This document shows, piece after piece, positions 27,487 through 35,083 of a DNA stretch of 42,064 bases. Origin of the DNA: Myxococcales bacterium (lineage in GTDB: Bacteria > Myxococcota_A > Polyangia > Fen-1088); NCBI GenBank assembly GCA_003142855.1, contig PLNW01000008.1:1-42064 (forward strand). Direction: 5' to 3'. The translations under genes and the position numbers were made by a program. A model generated the notes under the pieces. The model had not been told where the DNA came from and did no database searches. It worked only from the letters and a program-made list of their open reading frames with translations. The stretch's first letter is position 1. Every line of letters starts with the position of its first letter.

Positions 27487-27612
27487 ATGTGGGTGCTTCG
27501 TAGGTTGTGAAGATTGTTGCGGTTGCCGACTGTGTCCGGATGTCGGGCGGCAGTGAGCGGCGATCAGGGCACCTACCTGTCCCCAGTGCAGTCTACCCGC
27601 TGCCCTTGTCCC

Positions 27613-27642
27613 TTGCACCGGCACCTTTAAGGTGCCATACCT
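27613..27642 (+). promoter_or_regulatory. mqsA promoter with MqsA-type operator
   Basis: GGCACCTTTAAGGTGCC (27620-27636) is a perfect 8+1+8 palindrome whose core ACCT-TTA-AGGT matches the ACCT-N3-AGGT consensus bound by Escherichia coli MqsA. It fills the spacer between TTGCAC (27613-27618) and ATACCT (27637-27642), 18 bases apart, so bound MqsA would block the promoter. Confidence 0.75.
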
Positions 27643-27662
27643 TCGTCGTGGAGAAGAGGAAG

Positions 27663-28115
27663 ATGTCTCGACCCATGACACAGCCCTGTCCGGAGTGTGG
27701 GGGCACGATGCGGTACGAACGGCGAGCGGACATACTGGTCTACAAGGGCCAGGAGCGGCCCTGTAGGACACTTGCCTGGTGGTGCACGCAATGTGGCGAG
27801 GCCATTTTCGCGGGCAAGCCGCTGCTGGCCCGCGATCGGGCTTTCCAGCAACTCAAGGCCGACGTCGACCAGGTTCTCGGCCCCGACGAAGTGGCGCAGG
27901 TGCGGGAGAAGCTGCGCCTCAGCCAGCGCCGCGCCGGCGAGGTGCTCGGCGGCGGGCCGCGGGCCTTTCAGAAGTACGAGTCTGGCAAACAAGCGGTCAG
28001 CGTTCCCATGAGCAACCTGCTGCGCCTGCTGGCCCGCGATCCATCGCGCTTGCGTGAGATCGCCTCTGGGCCTCTAAGGTCCCCGGCAAGGCATGCCGGG
28101 CGCCGAGCGGCATGA
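27663..28115 (+). CDS. mqsA: MqsA-family antitoxin (YgiT-type zinc finger plus HTH), orphan
   Basis: A 150-residue protein from ATG 27663 with an AGAGGAAG site. The N-terminal zinc domain has CPECG and CTQCGE cysteine pairs; the C-terminal HTH (KLRLSQRRAGEVLGGGPRAF, KYESGK) is typical of MqsA. Its own operator lies just upstream. The usual MqsR toxin should precede it, but only about 175 bases separate it from the ATPase gene and nothing MqsR-like is there. It is either an orphan regulator or the survivor of a deletion. The last 20 residues are basic. Confidence 0.85.
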   Translation: MSRPMTQPCPECGGTMRYERRADILVYKGQERPCRTLAWWCTQCGEAIFAGKPLLARDRAFQQLKADVDQVLGPDEVAQVREKLRLSQRRAGEVLGGGPRAFQKYESGKQAVSVPMSNLLRLLARDPSRLREIASGPLRSPARHAGRRAA

Positions 28116-28255
28116 GTGGAGCGATCTGTTCCCCGAGGCCTGCTGACGTGGACGGGACTTGACTACAGGCAGATGGGTGTCGGTGTGGCGTGGTAGGGAG
28201 GGACGGCGGTGCCACCCACGCAAGCGTGGTAATCTGGACACAAAGGACCAAGACG

Positions 28256-28489
28256 ATGGCTCTGGCCCATAAAGACGTCGATCACCTCTTCGATGAGATC
28301 GTGGCTCTGCGAAACGCAGACAAGATCAGACTGCTGTCGCGCCTGATGGAGGCGCAAGGAACCGAGGTGGACTGGGCCATGATCACGCGGACGCAGCGAC
28401 AGCTTCCGGACACAGCAACGCTACGCCGGGAGATCAACGTGGCAGTGCGCGAAGTACGGCGCGAGCGGAAGTCCCGGGCGAGTAGCTGA
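28256..28489 (+). CDS. Putative antitoxin preceding a truncated PIN toxin
   Basis: A 77-residue protein from ATG 28256: an amphipathic helical front (ALAHKDVDHLFDEIVALRNA) and a basic end (REVRRERKS). I do not recognise the family. The role is inferred from size and from its position 18 bases before a PIN-domain start, the usual antitoxin-toxin order. Confidence 0.5.
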   Translation: MALAHKDVDHLFDEIVALRNADKIRLLSRLMEAQGTEVDWAMITRTQRQLPDTATLRREINVAVREVRRERKSRASS

Positions 28490-28507
28490 ACGGACGCTGC
28501 CGACGCG

Positions 28508-28609
28508 ATGGTTGTCATTCGGGCAGTACTCGACACGAGCCTCTATGTCAGCGCACTGTCGCGCGTCTGGCGATTATGCGACGTGCTCGGCGTGATCTGG
28601 CGCAATTGA
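28508..28609 (+). pseudogene. PIN-domain toxin, N-terminal stub
   Basis: ATG 28508 opens with VIRAVLDTSLYVSALSR, the first strand of a PIN ribonuclease with its first catalytic Asp. The frame ends at TGA 28607 after 33 residues, where a full toxin would have about 130. The rest has been replaced by the region upstream of the beta-helix gene. The antitoxin before it is therefore without a partner. Confidence 0.65.
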
Positions 28610-28656
28610 CGGCCTTTCACATTTGGGTGAAGCGCACCAGCCACGAGGAGGGACCC

Positions 28657-30228
28657 ATGACCACTCAATGCAACAGGCGGAGCCTTCGGGCCGTGCTGAT
28701 CGCTCTGACCTTCACGCCGTCCGTCGCCTTCGGGGCGACGCTCCAGGTCGGGTCCGGCAAGACGTACGCGAAACCGTGTGCGGCGTTCGCGGCCGCGGCG
28801 GCGGGCGACACCGTCGAGATCGACGCCGGGACGTACACGAGCGACGCCTGCAACGTCGGGGCGGGCAAGGACAACCTGACGATCCGCGGCGTCGGCGGCC
28901 GGGCGAAGATGGACGCGACGGGATTCGCGATCTCGAACGGCAAGGCGATCTGGGTTGTCGACAGCGACAAGGTGACGATCGAGAACATCGAGTTCATGGG
29001 CGCGGCGGTCCCGGACTGGAACGGGGCGGGCATCCGGATCGAGGCGGCGAACCTGACGATCCGCAACTGCTATTTCCACGACAACCAGGACGGCATTCTC
29101 GGAGGCCCGCCGACGGACGGCACGGGCGAGGTCCTGATCGAGTACTCGGAGTTCGACCACAACGGGCTCGGCGACGGCTGCAACCAGGGCGGGTGCGCGC
29201 ACAACATGTACCTGAACCACTTCGGCAAGTTCACGCTCCAGTACAGCTGGAGTCACAATGTCGAGACCGCCCACCTCGTCAAGACGCGCGCCTATGCACA
29301 CTACATCCTCTACAACCGCATCGGCTCCGAGGGGAACACGACGACGAGCATCCAGATCGACATGCCGAACGGCGGGCTCGCGTACGTCATTGGCAACACG
29401 ATTCAGAAGGACGCGTCGGCGGGCAACGGCTTTTTGATCGATTTTGCGGAGGAAGGCGCTTCGAACCCGACGCAGACGCTCTACGTCGTCGGCAACACGT
29501 TCGTGGACGGCAAGAGCTCGACGTTCATCGGGTTCCCCGCCGGTACGGACACGAGTGGGATCGTCGACAACATCTTCGTCGGAACGGGCACTCCGCTGTC
29601 GAGCGGTGCGCTCCCGGCCGCGAACCTCGTCGGACAGGATCCGCTCTTCGTCGCGGCGGCGAGCTACGACTACCACCTGCAGAGCGGATCGCCGGCGATC
29701 GGCAAGGGCGTCGATCCGGGCGTGGGATCGGGGTTTGCGCTCATGCCGGCGTTCGAGTACGTCCATCCTTTGAAGGCCGTCGTCCGAAAGAGCGCGGGGG
29801 CGCTCGATCTCGGTGCGTTCCAGTTCGGCACGGACACGGGCGACGCGGGCACGGTCGCTGCGGGCGGCGCCACGGGTGCTGGTGGCTCGACGGGCGCTGG
29901 TGGCTCGACGGGCGCGGGCGGATCGACGTCGAGCGGAGGCGGCACGGCGACCGGCGGCACGGCCGCGTTGCCCGACGGCGCGGCGCCCGGCTCGCCCGAA
30001 GTGGCCGGGGAGAGCTCGGGGTGCGGGTGCAGGACGGCTCCGTCCTCCGTGCCTGCGCGCGCGATCTTTTTCGCCCTGGCGCTGCTCGCTTGCATCGCGC
30101 GGCGACGCAGGTCACGTTGTTGCCAACCACGGGCGCTGAACGAGCCGCCATCGTTTTCGTCACCGAGTGTGGTGCCTGAGACATGTTCAGAAACGCGATC
30201 CCCAGCGCGCGGCCAAGGGCGTTTCTGA
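28657..30228 (+). CDS. Parallel beta-helix surface protein with MYXO-CTERM-like anchor
   Basis: A 523-residue protein from ATG 28657 with GAGGAGGG upstream and a signal peptide ending near FGATLQV. Residues about 25-360 look like a right-handed parallel beta-helix (repeats such as NLTIRGVGG, KVTIENIEFMG, NLTIRNCYFHDNQDG), as in pectate-lyase-like proteins. Then come a Gly/Thr linker and a sorting tail: GCGC (about 455-458), a hydrophobic helix and RRRR (482-485), resembling MYXO-CTERM. MYXO-CTERM proteins normally end at the Arg cluster; here about 38 more residues follow, the last part coming from repeat copy B and a hairpin. Lyase activity is possible but no catalytic site is clear. Confidence 0.75.
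   Translation: MTTQCNRRSLRAVLIALTFTPSVAFGATLQVGSGKTYAKPCAAFAAAAAGDTVEIDAGTYTSDACNVGAGKDNLTIRGVGGRAKMDATGFAISNGKAIWVVDSDKVTIENIEFMGAAVPDWNGAGIRIEAANLTIRNCYFHDNQDGILGGPPTDGTGEVLIEYSEFDHNGLGDGCNQGGCAHNMYLNHFGKFTLQYSWSHNVETAHLVKTRAYAHYILYNRIGSEGNTTTSIQIDMPNGGLAYVIGNTIQKDASAGNGFLIDFAEEGASNPTQTLYVVGNTFVDGKSSTFIGFPAGTDTSGIVDNIFVGTGTPLSSGALPAANLVGQDPLFVAAASYDYHLQSGSPAIGKGVDPGVGSGFALMPAFEYVHPLKAVVRKSAGALDLGAFQFGTDTGDAGTVAAGGATGAGGSTGAGGSTGAGGSTSSGGGTATGGTAALPDGAAPGSPEVAGESSGCGCRTAPSSVPARAIFFALALLACIARRRRSRCCQPRALNEPPSFSSPSVVPETCSETRSPARGQGRF
30164..30196 (+). repeat. Copy B of the 33-bp repeat, in the beta-helix gene 3' end
   Basis: It matches 27428-27460 at 30 of 33 positions and is read in the same frame (SVVPET). 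Its right end, TCAGAAACGC (30187-30196), is also the left arm of a perfect 10-base inverted repeat with 30219-30228, whose right arm contains the stop codon of the beta-helix gene. Confidence 0.75.
30187..30228. repeat. 10-bp inverted repeat around the beta-helix stop
   Basis: TCAGAAACGC (30187-30196) and GCGTTTCTGA (30219-30228) pair perfectly across a 22-base loop. It could be a mobile-element end or a weak terminator; no T-tract follows. Confidence 0.55.
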
Positions 30229-30282
30229 CCGTGCTGGAGAACGCGCGATAGGGAATCGCAGGGTGCCAAATGTGTCTGCTTA

Positions 30283-30300
30283 TGTGTATGATGATGCACA
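30283..30300 (+). promoter_or_regulatory. VapB operator overlapping the start codon
   Basis: TGTGTAT and ATGCACA flank GATG and pair at 6 of 7 positions, ending on the first base of the vapB ATG. A TATGAT -10-like box (30287-30292) lies inside, 7 bases before the ATG. VapBC binding here would shut its own promoter. Confidence 0.5.
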
Positions 30301-30524
30301 TGCGAACCTCTACCCATGAACTGCGAACCAACATCGTGCTGGATGCCGATCTGGTCGATGAGGCTACCCGGCTGACCGGCATCGGTACCCGGCGCGCTCT
30401 GGTTCACGAAGCTTTGCGGGCCCTGGTCGAAACCAAGCGGCGGCGGACACTGGCCGAGCTGCGCGGAAAGGTGAAGCTGGCGCCCGGATATGACTACAAG
30501 GCCGCGCGGGCCGGGACGCGATGA
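30300..30524 (+). CDS. vapB: VapB-type antitoxin (ribbon-helix-helix)
   Basis: A 74-residue protein from ATG 30300. The stretch LRTNIVLDADLVDEATRLTG, then RALVHEALRALVE is the standard ribbon-helix-helix domain of VapB antitoxins; the C-terminal part should wrap the toxin. Upstream in-frame ATGs at 30270-30297 are less likely, since the operator and -10 box lie there. It overlaps the toxin gene by ATGA. There is no ribosome site, suggesting leaderless translation. Confidence 0.85.
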   Translation: MRTSTHELRTNIVLDADLVDEATRLTGIGTRRALVHEALRALVETKRRRTLAELRGKVKLAPGYDYKAARAGTR

Positions 30525-30925
30525 TCTTCGTCGACACCTCGGTACTCGTCGACTATCTGCGCGGAAAGGCCACACCGGCGGTCGAGATGCTGGCCAACCT
30601 GGACGCCAACAGTGTCCCCTACGCCATCCCGCTCCTGTGCTGCCAAGAGATCCTGCAGGGTGCCCGCGATGAGCGGGAATGGCGCCTGCTGCGCGAAAAC
30701 CTGTCCACCCAGCGGCTCGCGCTGCCCGCCGACCCGGCAGCGCTGCACTGGGAGGCAGCTCGCATCTTCTTCGACTGTCGCCGTCGCGGGCTTACTGTGC
30801 GCAGCAGCGTGGACTGCCTGATCGCCGCGCAAGCTATCGAAGCCGCGGCCACGCTGCTTCACGACGACGAGGGCTACGAGCGGATCAAAAGAGTGCGGCC
30901 GGGATTGAAGACGGAGAGGGGATAG
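30521..30925 (+). CDS. vapC: VapC-type PIN ribonuclease toxin
   Basis: A 134-residue PIN-domain protein: FVDTSVLVDYL with the first Asp, Glu in CCQEIL, and Asp in VDCLIAAQAIE complete the acidic site. VapC toxins are Mg-dependent ribonucleases, often cutting tRNA or rRNA. The length is normal and all key acids are present, so it should be functional. It is coupled to vapB by ATGA. Confidence 0.88.
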   Translation: MIFVDTSVLVDYLRGKATPAVEMLANLDANSVPYAIPLLCCQEILQGARDEREWRLLRENLSTQRLALPADPAALHWEAARIFFDCRRRGLTVRSSVDCLIAAQAIEAAATLLHDDEGYERIKRVRPGLKTERG

Positions 30926-31095
30926 GGAGGTCCGATCGACATGAAAAGGCCATCCCCGGCGCGTCACACCACACCGATGGACCAGGATGAAGAGCGAGAA
31001 AGTAGCTACTTCTGAAGCCAGGCGGTGGCGTGGCCGCTCTGGGTTTTTCTTGCGTCATCCGAGCGGGTTGGTTCTACTTCTCGGTAGGAACAGAC

Positions 31096-32016
31096 GTGGT
31101 CAAAGCCGTCATCGTCATCCTGTTGGCCAATTCGGTGCTGGTGTCGTCCGCCGTCGCCGCCGAGTCGGACACGTCCTGGTCGCGGGACGAAGGGATGCGG
31201 GCTTGCCTCAAGAACTGCATCTCAAGAATCGAGAAGGCAGCGTCCCCAACCAAGGAGCAAAGGGTCGCTTGCAAAGATCGATGTACGTGCATCATCGACG
31301 GAATGTTCGAGCCGGGCGGACAACCCAAGCGCGAGCAAAGCGACCTGCCGAAGGTCGCGGCTGAATGCAAGACGCGCCTTCAGGAAAGGGCCGTCGCGCA
31401 ACCGGAAAGAGGCGCTCCGCAGGCAGCGCCGGTACCGGTGGCAAAGCCCGGCGTGCTGGTGGGGGCCGAACTCTTGCCTGGCACCAGTTGCAGCAAGGCA
31501 AAGATGCCCAGCTTGCAGTACGATCCCGGCGGACATCGCATTCAACTTGCCGGAGGGGGATTCAAGATGCGCTTGCCAAAAGGGTGGAGCGCCACACTTG
31601 AGCGGCCTGATCTCGTGGTCGTGTCTGCGGCCGTGAGCGTGGAGGGGGTCCGGCCCGTGTTCGAGGTGTTCGTAAGCCCGGTGTGCAAGACCTACGACGG
31701 TTCCACCGTCAACCAGAGGGTCGCGGCCCGTGGTCTGATCGAGCTTTCGCCAGCGAGCGCCACAATGGACCAGGTCAAGAAGGGAAGTTGGACGATGGGC
31801 CTCGGCGGCCCTGTCGGTCAGAATCTCGTTCTGAAAGACGTCGCGCTCAAGACGGAAAAGGGGGAGCGGACGTTGGTTCTCTACTCGACCCAACTGGCGG
31901 AGTCGAAAACCTTCGGCCTGCACGCCGCCGCTGCCTGTCCCAAGAAGGCGGCAGAAGAAGGCTTGGGCGCTTGCGAGAAGACGTACTTCGACATGCTGGA
32001 AAAGGCGGATTATTAG
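31096..32016 (+). CDS. Secreted protein of unknown function, Cys-rich N-terminal part
   Basis: A 306-residue protein starting at GTG 31096, chosen because TAGGAA lies upstream and the residues that follow (VVKAVIVILLANSVLVSSAVAA) form a clean signal peptide. The mature front has paired cysteines (CLKNC, CKDRCTC) like a small metal or disulfide knot, followed by a charged linker. The C-terminal half (about 140-300) is a compact beta-rich domain (MRLPKGWSATLE) with more cysteines near the end. I do not recognise a family. Export to the periplasm or surface is likely. Confidence 0.6.
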   Translation: MVKAVIVILLANSVLVSSAVAAESDTSWSRDEGMRACLKNCISRIEKAASPTKEQRVACKDRCTCIIDGMFEPGGQPKREQSDLPKVAAECKTRLQERAVAQPERGAPQAAPVPVAKPGVLVGAELLPGTSCSKAKMPSLQYDPGGHRIQLAGGGFKMRLPKGWSATLERPDLVVVSAAVSVEGVRPVFEVFVSPVCKTYDGSTVNQRVAARGLIELSPASATMDQVKKGSWTMGLGGPVGQNLVLKDVALKTEKGERTLVLYSTQLAESKTFGLHAAAACPKKAAEEGLGACEKTYFDMLEKADY

Positions 32017-32049
32017 CGAGGTACCTTGGAGAGGTCTGGGACTGGCAGG

Positions 32050-32259
32050 TCAGGCAACCGCGACCTCGACCTCTGCCGTCCGAACCGTGAGTGGGAGTCC
32101 CTGTTCTGCCCGGACTGTCAGGCACCCGAGGATCGCCTCACGAATGTTGGCCAAGGCTTCCTCCTCGGTCCGGCCCTGGCTCACGCACCCCGGGATCGCC
32201 GGGCACTCGGCGACAACCATTCCGCTTTCGTCTCGTTCGAGAGTGACCACCAGCTTCAT
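32050..32259 (-). CDS. HicB-family antitoxin-like protein, orphan
   Basis: A 69-residue protein with the HicB (UPF0150) fold: LVVTLERDESGMVVAECPAI and PGCVSQGRTEEEALANIREA. Many such proteins pair with a HicA toxin, but no HicA frame exists in the 33 bases downstream or about 120 bases upstream. A TAGAAT -10-like box (32272-32267, minus strand) ends 7 bases before the ATG, with no ribosome site. It has no C-terminal DNA-binding domain, which is common in short HicB-like proteins. Confidence 0.8.
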   Translation of the reverse strand: MKLVVTLERDESGMVVAECPAIPGCVSQGRTEEEALANIREAILGCLTVRAEQGLPLTVRTAEVEVAVA

Positions 32260-32379
32260 GGCCGGTATTCTACCTGCGCGCCTGAGTTGGTTCCATGGAG
32301 ATCGGTTCGACTTGAAGACCTGTCAGCTCGACTACCGGACGCCACACTCGTATGATTCTTGATCTCGGAGGATGCACTC

Positions 32380-34173
32380 TTGCGCAAAGTGTCGCTCGCG
32401 TTAATCACCCTGACTGTTGGTCTTTGCCTCATTGGCTGCAGTGGCGGGGATAGCCCCGGTCCAGGCCCTGGACTGGGCGGCGATCGAAGTGTTGGAGGTT
32501 CCGCGGGTGCCGGTGAGCACCCGAGCACAGCCGGTGGTTCGCGGGCAGGAGGCGGTGCTGCGCAAGTTGGAGGGGGTGCCACGATGGTAGGAGGCGCAGC
32601 AACAGGCGGCGACAACTACCCGGGTACAGGCGGGGAACCGAGCGCGGGTGGGGGCAACGCAACAGGCGGCACGACCGCTGCAAGCGGCACGACCGCAACA
32701 GGTGGAGCGCCCGCAACAGGCGGCACACCCGCAACAGGCGGCACGCCTGCAACTGGCGGCACGCTCGCAGCGGGCGGCACGACCGCAACAGGCGGAGCGC
32801 CCGCAACAGGCGGAGCGCCCGCAACGGGCGGCCCGCGCGCAACAGGCGGAGCGCCCGCAACAGGCGGCAAATCAGCCGCCGGCGGCACGACAAGTGTCGG
32901 AGCAACCGGAGGGCTGAGGAGCGGCACAGCCACGGGTGGCATGTCCGCCATGGGCGGCACCAATGCGACAGGCGGTATGGCCCCCACGACTGGCGGCACG
33001 ACCGCAACTGGCGGTACCACCACCACCGTGGCTTGCGCCTCCTCGTCCGCCTGCATCGAGTTCTCCAATGTCCAGCAAGAGATCGATGGTTTTGGCGCCT
33101 CCTCCGCTTGGCACGGAGTGCTCGGCACAGCTGAGTTGGATGCGGCATTCAAGAATGACAACAACAACCAACTGGGACTGTCGATTCTTCGCGTGGACAT
33201 CGACCCGGCGGGACAGTCGGCTTGGGCGTCGCAGAAGACCAATGCTACGAACGCCAAGGCGCGGGGGTGCAAGTACGTGCTCGCCACTCCATGGACTCCT
33301 CCGGCCTCGATGAAGACCAACAACAACACGGTCGCAGGCGAACTGAAGACGACTTCCTACGCCGATTACGCGGCATACCTAAAATCCTTCTACCAGTACA
33401 TGGGCAACGTGGACGTGATTTCCGTACAAAACGAGCCCAATATCAAAGTGACTTACCTTTCCGCCACTTGGAGCGCGACCCAACTCTACAACTTCACCAA
33501 GAACAATGCCCAAGACATCGGCGCACCTTTCATGATGCCGGAGACCTACAACTACGACACATCATATTCCGACTCGGCACTCAATGACTCGGTTGCTGCC
33601 TCCAATGTCGATTACATTGGATTGCACCTTTACGGCGCGACGATGAAGACCTACACCCTGGCGGTCACGCAACAGAAGAAGATTTGGATGACAGAACACT
33701 ATTTCAACCCCGAAGACATCGGGACGATGATGAAGATGGGCAAGGAAATCATGGATTGTCTGGCGAACCAGATGAATGCCTATGTCTGGTGGTACCTCAG
33801 AATGCCCGGATGCAACCTGGTCACGTCGAGCGGCGCGGTTCTGAACAAGGGGTACGTCATGGCGCAGTTCTCGAAGTACATCCGGCCGGGATCACATCGG
33901 GTTACTGCGACCTACCAACCACAGACCAGTGTCAACGTCCAGGCTTTTTCCGGAACGAACAATGTCATCGTCGCCCTGAATCAGAACACCTCGGCCAAGT
34001 CACAGACCTTCACAATCTCGAGTGGAAACTTCACGAATGTCCACCGCTACACGACTTCCAACACCAAGAAGCTCAGCGACGACGGTTCTGTCACCGTGAC
34101 CAACAATTCTTTCACGGTTTCGCTGGACGCCCAGAGCGTGACCACATTCGTGGCCGACGGCACGACCCCGTGA
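32380..34173 (+). CDS. GH30 glucuronoxylanase-like lipoprotein
   Basis: A 597-residue protein. The start is placed at TTG 32380 because GGAGG lies about 9 bases upstream and a short signal peptide with lipobox Cys20 (CLIGC) follows. Residues about 25-215 are a Gly/Thr/Ala linker of repeated ATGGAP/ATGGTP units. From about 225 the sequence matches GH30: QEIDGFGASSAWHG, then LRVDIDP, LATPWTPPASM, acid/base Glu352 in SVQNEP and nucleophile Glu439 in WMTEHY, ending with the beta-sandwich side domain. The xylan-type subgroup is likely, acting on glucuronoxylan at the cell surface. Confidence 0.88.
   Translation: MRKVSLALITLTVGLCLIGCSGGDSPGPGPGLGGDRSVGGSAGAGEHPSTAGGSRAGGGAAQVGGGATMVGGAATGGDNYPGTGGEPSAGGGNATGGTTAASGTTATGGAPATGGTPATGGTPATGGTLAAGGTTATGGAPATGGAPATGGPRATGGAPATGGKSAAGGTTSVGATGGLRSGTATGGMSAMGGTNATGGMAPTTGGTTATGGTTTTVACASSSACIEFSNVQQEIDGFGASSAWHGVLGTAELDAAFKNDNNNQLGLSILRVDIDPAGQSAWASQKTNATNAKARGCKYVLATPWTPPASMKTNNNTVAGELKTTSYADYAAYLKSFYQYMGNVDVISVQNEPNIKVTYLSATWSATQLYNFTKNNAQDIGAPFMMPETYNYDTSYSDSALNDSVAASNVDYIGLHLYGATMKTYTLAVTQQKKIWMTEHYFNPEDIGTMMKMGKEIMDCLANQMNAYVWWYLRMPGCNLVTSSGAVLNKGYVMAQFSKYIRPGSHRVTATYQPQTSVNVQAFSGTNNVIVALNQNTSAKSQTFTISSGNFTNVHRYTTSNTKKLSDDGSVTVTNNSFTVSLDAQSVTTFVADGTTP
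32659..32868 (+). repeat. Array of 18-bp units in the GH30 linker
   Basis: Close to twelve 18-base units, consensus GCAACAGGCGGAGCGCCC, encode ATGGAP/ATGGTP/ATGGTT repeats. Units vary at a few positions, so the array has had time to diverge, unlike the exact pair in the GH5 gene. Confidence 0.8.
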
Positions 34174-34346
34174 TGTCCAGAAACTCATCGCGAAAATTGT
34201 GGTCAGGACCCAGAAACCGCGGCAAGACTTGCCCCGGCGGGCCGCGCGGACGCCGACAGGACCGTGCCGATGTGGCCCGTCAGGGTTCTCCGACCCTCAA
34301 GAAAGCCCATTCAAAATGACTATGGCCCCGAGACTCAATCACAGAG

Positions 34347-35078
34347 TTACCGTTTGCGTGCAACCAGGCAGAAGAGACCGATTAGTCCTGCGTCGTCGTT
34401 CGGCATCGCCCGCATGATTGGGTCCTCATTCTGATCTGACGGGCGCTCTACCCAATAATTGTGCAATAGCCGGTCGCCCTCAGGCAGAAACTGAGCGCAC
34501 TGCACATCCACCAGCCCGGTCTTCTGCCAGTGCTGCTTCCACCATTCAACAGTGTGTATGGACGACCAATACTTCTCGTATTGAGGACGCAAGTATTCAG
34601 GCGCCTCCTCAATCGACCCGATCTCACGCCTGAGGCCAATATCCACCACGCCAATAAATCCGCCTGGTCTAATGAAGTGCACGAGGTAGGGCAAATAGCG
34701 CTCGTCAGTACCGAAATAGAGATAGGAGTCGATGGCGACCGCCGCGTCGAAAAACTCCCTTGCGAACGGCAAGTCGTGCGCATCTACGCGTAGGGGAAAC
34801 ACGCGGGTTTCGCTCTCGAGGGAGATGGCCCGATGGAAATTCTCTGTAGCAGAAGTGCCGCTGTCGGTGGCCCACACTTGGACCTCGAACTCGCGCGCCA
34901 GAAAGATCGAACTGGTCGCTTTGCCGCACCCGAGTTCCAGCACCCGCATGCCAGCGCTGAACGGAAGGTGGTGCGCCAGACACTCCGCTTGGCATAGCGC
35001 ATTTTCTCCGAGAGCATTCTCGCGAATCCAGCGCTCGTCATACTTCGCCGTCCGGGGAAAAATCAGTTCGTCAATCAA
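34347..35078 (-). CDS. Class I SAM-dependent methyltransferase
   Basis: The protein has the SAM-binding loop VLELGCGKATSSIFLA, an acidic end of strand 2 (VWATDSG), DAHDLPFAREFFDAAVAIDSYLYF as motif IV and a long C-terminal part (SSIHTVEWWKQHWQKTGLVD). It is a small-molecule methyltransferase of unknown substrate. I favour TTG 35078, since GGAG (overlapping the upstream stop) sits 8 bases before it and the protein then begins at IDELIFPRTAKYD. ATG 35117 is possible and would overlap the upstream gene. It is coupled to the flavodoxin-like gene. Confidence 0.82.
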   Translation of the reverse strand: MIDELIFPRTAKYDERWIRENALGENALCQAECLAHHLPFSAGMRVLELGCGKATSSIFLAREFEVQVWATDSGTSATENFHRAISLESETRVFPLRVDAHDLPFAREFFDAAVAIDSYLYFGTDERYLPYLVHFIRPGGFIGVVDIGLRREIGSIEEAPEYLRPQYEKYWSSIHTVEWWKQHWQKTGLVDVQCAQFLPEGDRLLHNYWVERPSDQNEDPIMRAMPNDDAGLIGLFCLVARKR

Positions 35079-35083
35079 GGGAT

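Noticed and set aside
28543..29766. A 407-residue minus-strand open frame opposite the beta-helix gene
   Set aside because: It is very rich in Arg, Val, Asp and Ala with no domain, and lies exactly antisense to a gene with signal peptide, ribosome site and beta-helix repeats. It is a GC-driven shadow.
28623..30179. A 518-residue plus-strand frame overlapping the beta-helix gene in another phase
   Set aside because: It is extremely Arg/Gly/His-rich, has no recognisable motif, and overlaps a well-supported gene almost completely.
32659..32868. Regular short repeats that could suggest a CRISPR array
   Set aside because: Units are 18 bases, continuous, without spacers and in frame with a lipoprotein linker. 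No cas genes are present.
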